Shown here piece after piece: positions 5,742 through 10,096 of a stretch of DNA of 10,096 nucleotides. A program made the position numbers and the translations under genes. Numbering within the stretch: the stretch's first letter is position 1; the number at the start of each line of letters is the position of its first letter. The notes beneath the pieces were generated by a model that worked only from the letters and a program-made list of their open reading frames with translations, was not told the origin of the DNA and did not search any database. The DNA is taken from positions 1-10,096 of the forward strand of contig JANYFQ010000708.1 in NCBI GenBank assembly GCA_025362615.1. The letters run 5' to 3'. This DNA is from Hymenobacter sp. (lineage in GTDB: Bacteria > Bacteroidota > Bacteroidia > Cytophagales > Hymenobacteraceae).

Positions 5742-6563
5742 TTACGGGAACTTCGGGTACTTGTCAAAATCAGGCTTGCGCTTCTCCAGAAAGGCGTTTT
5801 TGCCTTCTTTGGCCTCGTCGGAAAGATAATAAAGCAGCGTGGCGTTGCCGGCGAGTTCCTGGATGCCGGCCTGGCCGTCGAGTTCGGCGTTGAAGCTGGA
5901 TTTGAGCAGGCGCAGGGCGAGGGGGCTTTTTTCGAGCATTTTATGGCACCAGGCCACGGTGGTTTCTTCGAGCTTTTCAAGCGGCACCACTTTGTTCACC
6001 AAGCCCATGTCGAGGGCTTCCTGGGCATCGTACTGGTCGCAGAGGAACCAGATTTCGCGGGCTTTTTTCTGGCCCACCACGCGGGCTAAGTAGCTGGCCC
6101 CGAAGCCGCCATCGAAGGAGCCAACCATCGGCCCGGTCTGGCCGAAGCGGGCGTTTTCGGCCGCAATGCTGAGGTCGCAGACGACGTGCAGGACGTGGCC
6201 GCCGCCGATGGCCCAGCCCGCCACCATCGCCACGACGGGCTTGGGAATGGAGCGGATAAGTTTCTGCAAGTCAAGCACGTTGAGGCGGGGCGTGGCATCT
6301 TCGCCGATGTAGCCGCCGTGGCCGCGCACACTTTGGTCGCCGCCCGAGCAGAAAGCCCGGCCGCCCTCGCCGGTGAGGATGATGACGCCGATGTCGGGGC
6401 GGTCGCGGCAAACGTGCATGGCCTCAATCATTTCCGACACCGTAAGGGGCGTGAACGCGTTGTGAACCTGCGGGCGATTAATGCTGATTTTGGCAATGCC
6501 GCCGTGCTGGGTGAAGAGGATTTCGCGGAATTCGCGGATGGGGGTCCAGGTGATGGGTTCCAT
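5742..6563 (-). CDS. menB: 1,4-dihydroxy-2-naphthoyl-CoA synthase (naphthoate synthase)
   Basis: MenB is a crotonase-fold enzyme that cyclises o-succinylbenzoyl-CoA to 1,4-dihydroxy-2-naphthoyl-CoA in menaquinone synthesis. From the ATG at 6563 it has 273 residues, close to the usual length, starting MEPITWTPIREF. Family blocks are SGGDQSVRGHGGY (73-85), the oxyanion-hole region WAIGGGHVLH (117-126), QTGPMVGSFDGGFG (142-155), and VGQKKAREIWFLCDQYDA (163-180). The C-terminal part includes DGQAGIQELAGNATL. The Gly at 144 (QTGP) is the residue found in bicarbonate-dependent type I MenB such as that of E. coli; type II enzymes have Asp there. The frame is open upstream to 6728, but that extension overlaps menD and lacks enzyme character. 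It lies 55 bases after menD on the same strand. Confidence 0.97.
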   Translation of the reverse strand: MEPITWTPIREFREILFTQHGGIAKISINRPQVHNAFTPLTVSEMIEAMHVCRDRPDIGVIILTGEGGRAFCSGGDQSVRGHGGYIGEDATPRLNVLDLQKLIRSIPKPVVAMVAGWAIGGGHVLHVVCDLSIAAENARFGQTGPMVGSFDGGFGASYLARVVGQKKAREIWFLCDQYDAQEALDMGLVNKVVPLEKLEETTVAWCHKMLEKSPLALRLLKSSFNAELDGQAGIQELAGNATLLYYLSDEAKEGKNAFLEKRKPDFDKYPKFP

Positions 6564-6618
6564 AATAGTTCGCACAGAGTTTAGAGCGAGGAAAAAGGAG
6601 TTTTTAAAGGAGGTGCTT

Positions 6619-8331
6619 TTAGGCAGCAAAAGCCTTTTTGACGGCGGCACGATATTCCTCAAAAAATGCGGCGTTGGTGCGCGAGTCGGTGAAAATTTCG
6701 AGGATGGCCGCGCCGGTTTCGGGCGCAAAGAACGTGGCTAATGCAGTATCAAGCCCATCAAAATCAGTGACGGGAAAGTAAGCGAGGTTGAAATCTTTGG
6801 CCGTGTTTTCGGCGGTGAGGGTCTGGCGGGTTTCAAAAAACTCGTCCAATTCAGGCTGTTGGCGAGGGCCGTCGATGATGCGGAAAATGCCGCCGCCGTG
6901 GTTATTGAAAAGCACGACGCGCAGGTTGGGCACGGGGTAGTTGTGCCAAAAGGCGTTGCGGTCGTAAAAGAAGGCCATGTCGCCGGTGAGCAGCACGACG
7001 GGCTGGTTGGGGCGGGCCAGGGCGTAACCCACGGCGGTGCTGGTGCAGCCATCGATGCCGCTGGTGCCCCGGTTGGCGAAGACTTCAACCCCGGCGCTTA
7101 TTCCCAAAATATTAGCGTAGCGCACCGTCATTGAATTAGCTAGGTGCAGCGCCGTTCCCGATTCCAGCTTTTGAAGAACGTCAGCAATGGCAGCAAACTC
7201 GGTCAATGTTGTCCGGCCAGAATCGGCAAAAAAACGCTTCAACGCTCGCATTCCATTTGCGTCGGCTTCCGACCAAGCTTGATGAAACGGGGAAGTGGCT
7301 GATTCAACCGCCGAGTATCCGCCCAGAATGGCGGAAAAAAACGCCGCTGGTTCTGCATATACCACATCGGTAAATGCCCGAAACGTGTCGGCAGCCTCAC
7401 CAGCCGAAAGGACGTGAATATGACGCTTCGGCGGGTTATTTCTCAGGAACAGTTTTAATGATTTTGAAATCAACGACAACCCACAGGTGATTAGCAAATC
7501 TGGGCGCAGGGTCTGCGGCGGAACTTGTGGCACAAATATATCTTGAGCCGTAATTGGGTCGGACGCATTAATCTGACCCAGGCAATCGGCCACCACGGTG
7601 GCGTATTTAGCCCCAATAAAATTTTGTAAACCAGCTAGGACTGCGAAGTCAGCCGACTGCTGTCCTAAAACCACCAGCGTGCGTTCAGACGCGATGATGG
7701 CTTCGCGTATTTCAGTCCAACTTGTAGGCAGCGCGGTCGAAGCAGGGGCAGGAATTTTTCGAATAATTTTTACATCCTGCTCGTACCGAATTTCCTTCCC
7801 CGCTTTCGGATAAAACGGTTCGCGCAACGGCACATTTATCTGTACCGGACCTGACGGGGAACTACTGGCCAAATTAATGGCCTCGTTAATTATCCGCTCC
7901 GAAAACCACTTCGCATCGGGATGTGAAGTATCAACCGGAAACTCAAATGCGCCCTTTGCGTGGGCACCGTACAAATTGCGCTGCCGAATGGTCTGCCCGT
8001 CAAGCTGGTCAATCCACTCCGGCGGTCGGTCGGCGGTGAGGATTAACAGCGGCACTTGCTGAAAAAACGCTTCGGCCACGGCGGGCGCGTAGTTGAGGCC
8101 CGCCGAGCCGCTGGTACACACCAATACCACCGGCCGCTTGGTGGCCAGGGCCATACCGAGGGCAATGAAGGCCGCCGCGCGTTCGTCGGGCACGACGCGC
8201 ACCCGACCTCGAAACGCGGGGTGCCGCGCAAAGGCCAGCGTGAGCGGAGCCGAGCGCGAACCGGGCGACAGCACCACGTCGGTGAGGCCGTGGCGGGCGC
8301 AGATTTCGGCGATGTTGTAAACGACCTGCAT
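6619..8331 (-). CDS. menD: SEPHCHC synthase (2-succinyl-5-enolpyruvyl-6-hydroxy-3-cyclohexene-1-carboxylate synthase)
   Basis: MenD is a thiamine-diphosphate and Mg2+ dependent cytosolic enzyme. It joins 2-oxoglutarate (after decarboxylation) to isochorismate, the first committed step of menaquinone synthesis. The 570 residues match the family. N-terminal domain: LSPGSRSAPL (21-30) and the cofactor-activating Glu in PDERAAAF (E50), then TADRPPEW. C-terminal domain: NRGTSGIDG and the ThDP motif from GDM (450-452) to NNHGGGIF (N476, N477). The middle domain is the variable one. The ATG at 8331 is the only sensible start and is preceded by an A-rich, 8-base-periodic leader. The central part (about residues 115-415) has clearly lower GC than both ends, although the frame is intact. 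It lies 125 bases after menF and uses the isochorismate that MenF makes. Confidence 0.97.
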   Translation of the reverse strand: MQVVYNIAEICARHGLTDVVLSPGSRSAPLTLAFARHPAFRGRVRVVPDERAAAFIALGMALATKRPVVLVCTSGSAGLNYAPAVAEAFFQQVPLLILTADRPPEWIDQLDGQTIRQRNLYGAHAKGAFEFPVDTSHPDAKWFSERIINEAINLASSSPSGPVQINVPLREPFYPKAGKEIRYEQDVKIIRKIPAPASTALPTSWTEIREAIIASERTLVVLGQQSADFAVLAGLQNFIGAKYATVVADCLGQINASDPITAQDIFVPQVPPQTLRPDLLITCGLSLISKSLKLFLRNNPPKRHIHVLSAGEAADTFRAFTDVVYAEPAAFFSAILGGYSAVESATSPFHQAWSEADANGMRALKRFFADSGRTTLTEFAAIADVLQKLESGTALHLANSMTVRYANILGISAGVEVFANRGTSGIDGCTSTAVGYALARPNQPVVLLTGDMAFFYDRNAFWHNYPVPNLRVVLFNNHGGGIFRIIDGPRQQPELDEFFETRQTLTAENTAKDFNLAYFPVTDFDGLDTALATFFAPETGAAILEIFTDSRTNAAFFEEYRAAVKKAFAA

Positions 8332-8335
8332 TTTT

Positions 8336-8367
8336 TTGATTGGTTAATTGCTGAATTGTTGAATTGT
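8336..8367 (-). repeat. Degenerate 8-base tandem repeat before menD
   Basis: On the minus strand four 8-base units stand in a row: ACAATTCA, ACAATTCA, GCAATTAA, CCAATCAA, followed by AAAA and the menD ATG. The first two units are identical and all share CAAT. The AT-rich block is in sharp contrast to the GC-rich neighbours and leaves the menD start unstructured. It may act as a translation-enhancing leader; unit-number change is conceivable but unproven. Confidence 0.6.
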
Positions 8368-8414
8368 TTTTTGGGAGGCGGGGCTGACGGAGCTGGCGGC
8401 CGTTTAGCGCTTGC

Positions 8415-8455
8415 GCTGGCGACAGTTTAGCGTGCAACCCGCAACTGTCGTCAGC
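8415..8455. repeat. Long inverted repeat in the menF-menD spacer
   Basis: GCTGGCGACAGTT (8415-8427) and AACTGTCGTCAGC (8443-8455) are complementary at 12 of 13 positions around a 15-base loop. The element starts one base after the menF stop codon on the minus strand. A smaller palindrome, AGCGC-TT-GCGCT (8406-8417), shares three bases with it, so the two could compete. GTTTAGCG occurs twice (8402-8409, 8425-8432). No T tract follows, so it is not a normal intrinsic terminator. Possible roles are mRNA 3'-end protection, attenuation between menF and menD, or a dispersed repeat. Confidence 0.65.
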
Positions 8456-8456
8456 A

Positions 8457-9659
8457 TCAATTCATAATCAATCCGATGGTCTGCATTTTCAATTCGGTTT
8501 CGCGCCACTCTTTGGCCGGGTCGCTATCGACGGTGAGGCCGGTGCCGGCGTAGAGAACGGCTTCGGCGGGGCGGAGCTGGAGGCAGCGCAGATTGACGAA
8601 AAGACGGGCCGTGCCGGGCGCGGCGATGTTTACCGGGCCGAGGAAGCCGCTGTAGTAGGCGCGGTCGTAGCCTTCGTGGCGGTGCAGGAAGTCGAGGGCG
8701 GGCATTTTGGGCATCCCGCCCACGGCGGAGGTGGGGTGCAGCAGGCGCAGCATATCGGTGCCGAGGCTGGGGTGGAGCACATTCCGCAGGTGTACCTCGA
8801 AATCGGTGCGCAGGTGCAGCAGGCCGCCGGCCACGACGGTGCGGGGGCCGGTTTCGTGGTACTCGCGCAGGCGCAACTGCTTGAAGCAATTGACGATGTA
8901 GCGGGCCACCATCGCCTGCTCTTCGATTTCCTTCTGCCGCCAGATGGCGTTTTTTGGGGTGAGGCCGGGGGTGAGCGGCTGGGTGCCGGCGAGGGCCATC
9001 GTGCGGAAATGGCCGTCGGCCGTGACTTCGGCCAGCACCTCCGGCGTAGCACCCAGCCAAGTGCCAACGCCCGGCGCACTCACCAGCGAAACAAAGGCGC
9101 GGGGGTAAGCCACGCACAGTTGCTCGAAGGCTGCAAACGCATCAAATGCAGCGGGTAAGGGCCGCCGGGCAGCCCGCGACGACACCACTTTCAGCACTTC
9201 GCCGGCTTGCATGGCGGCCACGCCGGCCCGCACCAGGGCTTGGTATTCGGCTTCGGTAGCGCAGTGGGGCACGGGCTGCGGGCTGTGCGGCCAGGGCAAG
9301 GCAGCGGGCGGGGTTTCGGGCGAAGCAGCGGCGGCGGCCAGCGCCCGGCGCAGTTCTTTTTGCAAGCCCGCGTCGGTGCCAACAATTTCGCCGTCAGGGT
9401 TCAGGCCCGCCGCGTGTGGCAGAAAAAGTGCCGGGTTGCGGTCGGAGTCGCGGAAGGGAAAAAAGGCGAAACCGGCCGGGGCGGCCACGTCGAGGGCCGG
9501 CGGCAATCCGGCGTAAGCCGCTGCCAGGCTACGGCTTAGCAGCAACTGCGGATGCGGGGCTTTCGGCTCGCGCCACAGGGCCAGCGGGCGGGCGGTGGCC
9601 ACGGCCCAGGCGCAGGCGCGGCGCAGCAGCAGCGAGGTATCGGCGGGGGCCGTGGGCAT
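8457..9659 (-). CDS. menF: Isochorismate synthase
   Basis: This 400-residue chorismate-binding enzyme probably converts chorismate to isochorismate, feeding MenD next door. The family core is complete: the general base K157 in GEVLKVVSSR, GATPEVL with the acid E207, LAGT (223-226), KEIEEQAMV, HPTSAVGG (308-315), YSGFLGPV (336-343), and the metal/substrate loop GTGLTVDSDPAKEWRETE (372-389). The Lys-to-Glu distance (50 residues) equals that of E. coli MenF (K190, E240). The first 120 residues are variable and Ala/Pro-rich, as usual. Sequence alone cannot exclude a salicylate or siderophore isochorismate synthase, but the position directly upstream of menD argues for menaquinone. The ATG overlaps the stop of the upstream thioesterase gene by one base (TGATG), implying translational coupling. 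Confidence 0.94.
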   Translation of the reverse strand: MPTAPADTSLLLRRACAWAVATARPLALWREPKAPHPQLLLSRSLAAAYAGLPPALDVAAPAGFAFFPFRDSDRNPALFLPHAAGLNPDGEIVGTDAGLQKELRRALAAAAASPETPPAALPWPHSPQPVPHCATEAEYQALVRAGVAAMQAGEVLKVVSSRAARRPLPAAFDAFAAFEQLCVAYPRAFVSLVSAPGVGTWLGATPEVLAEVTADGHFRTMALAGTQPLTPGLTPKNAIWRQKEIEEQAMVARYIVNCFKQLRLREYHETGPRTVVAGGLLHLRTDFEVHLRNVLHPSLGTDMLRLLHPTSAVGGMPKMPALDFLHRHEGYDRAYYSGFLGPVNIAAPGTARLFVNLRCLQLRPAEAVLYAGTGLTVDSDPAKEWRETELKMQTIGLIMN

Positions 9660-10096
9660 CAGGCGGCGGGGGTTGCGGCGGTGGCCGGGGCGGGCGGCAG
9701 GTCAATCACGGCCATCGTCAGGCGACTGATGCAGACGAGTTTATCGGTGCCTTCTTCGGTAATGCGGATTTCCCAGACCTGCGTGGCGCGGCCGATGTGG
9801 ACGGGCGTGGCCAGGCCGCGCACCCAACCCGCACGCACCCCCCGGACGTGGTTGGCGTTGATTTCGAGGCCCACAGCGGCTTGCTGGTGGCGGTCGGGCA
9901 ATTGCAGGCTGGCGGCAATGGAGCCCAGGGTTTCGGCCAGCGCCACCGAGGCCCCGCCGTGCAGCAGGCCCATCGGCTGATGGGTGCGGCCATCGACGGG
10001 CATCCGGCCTTCGAGGCGGCCATCGGGGTGCAAGGCGGTCAGTTCGATGCCCAGGGCGTGGGCCAGGGTGGGGCGGGCATCAACCCAGGAAATCAC
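9659..10096 (-). CDS. menI: Hotdog-fold thioesterase, probable DHNA-CoA thioesterase (N-terminus outside window)
   Basis: This PaaI/YdiI-type hotdog protein probably hydrolyses 1,4-dihydroxy-2-naphthoyl-CoA, the product of MenB, to the free acid. Visible blocks are MPVDGRTHQPMGLLHGGASV and ALAETLGS, with the catalytic Glu at 55 and nearby His46 and Gln40, then GLEINANHVRG, a TQVWEI strand and a SRLTMAVIDL ending. These match E. coli YdiI (MenI) closely; its catalytic Glu is residue 63. Here the Glu comes eight residues earlier, and the reading begins with a GTG at the very last base of the window. The true start is therefore probably just outside, and this entry is likely partial. The last residues (PPAPATAATPAA) are a low-complexity tail. 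It is the first gene of the visible men cluster and overlaps menF. Confidence 0.9.
   Translation of the reverse strand: MISWVDARPTLAHALGIELTALHPDGRLEGRMPVDGRTHQPMGLLHGGASVALAETLGSIAASLQLPDRHQQAAVGLEINANHVRGVRAGWVRGLATPVHIGRATQVWEIRITEEGTDKLVCISRLTMAVIDLPPAPATAATPAA

Noticed and set aside
6564..6618. A separate promoter for menB in the menD-menB gap
   Set aside because: TAAACTCT on the minus strand is a poor match to TAnnTTTG and no -33 element is visible; co-transcription with menD is simpler.
6564..6728. N-terminal extension of MenB up to 6728
   Set aside because: It would overlap menD and adds basic low-complexity residues absent from MenB; the ATG at 6563 gives the normal length and start.
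1..10096. CRISPR array, tRNA/rRNA, insertion sequence, phage or new defence island
   Set aside because: I saw no regularly spaced repeats, tRNA folds, transposase or integrase motifs, or defence genes other than the VapC pair.

Overview
The window looks like chromosomal DNA from a GC-rich member of the Bacteroidota, most likely a Hymenobacter-like Cytophagales bacterium. The basis is a type IX secretion plug-family protein, menaquinone genes of the MenF/MenD/MenB/hotdog-thioesterase kind, starts without clear Shine-Dalgarno sequences, and TAnnTTTG-like boxes close to several start codons. The genus is an inference from protein style and composition. I found no CRISPR array, tRNA, rRNA, integrase or insertion sequence.

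Left part (1-3480). The window opens inside an ABC-F ATPase gene on the plus strand, which ends at a strong intrinsic terminator. After a roughly 255-base stretch with nothing recognisable come two minus-strand genes. The first is an ssb-like gene split by one in-frame TAA and lacking the usual acidic tail. The second is a small two-helix membrane protein with no ATG start. Diverging from it on the plus strand is a DUF5103 / type IX secretion plug-domain protein with a possible lipobox, followed by a terminator.

Middle (3481-5124). A secreted M48 zinc metalloprotease (COG4784-like) stands alone on the plus strand. Its 5' leader carries a GTAG-plus-hairpin element resembling a REP sequence. 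It ends facing the minus-strand block.

Right part (5125-10096). One long minus-strand block reads, in transcription order: hotdog DHNA-CoA thioesterase (cut by the window edge), isochorismate synthase menF, menD, menB, then a DUF2281-type antitoxin and a VapC PIN toxin. The four men products are four steps of classical menaquinone synthesis: chorismate to isochorismate (MenF), SEPHCHC (MenD), DHNA-CoA (MenB) and DHNA (thioesterase). menH, menC, menE and menA are not in the window. The thioesterase and menF overlap as TGATG, and so do antitoxin and toxin. The menF-menD gap holds a large inverted repeat and a degenerate 8-base tandem repeat right before the menD start.

I see no convincing new biological system. 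The points most worth a second look are the nonsense codon in the ssb-like gene, the REP-like hairpin, the lower-GC middle of menD, the structured menF-menD spacer, and the lower-GC toxin-antitoxin pair fused to the end of the men cluster.
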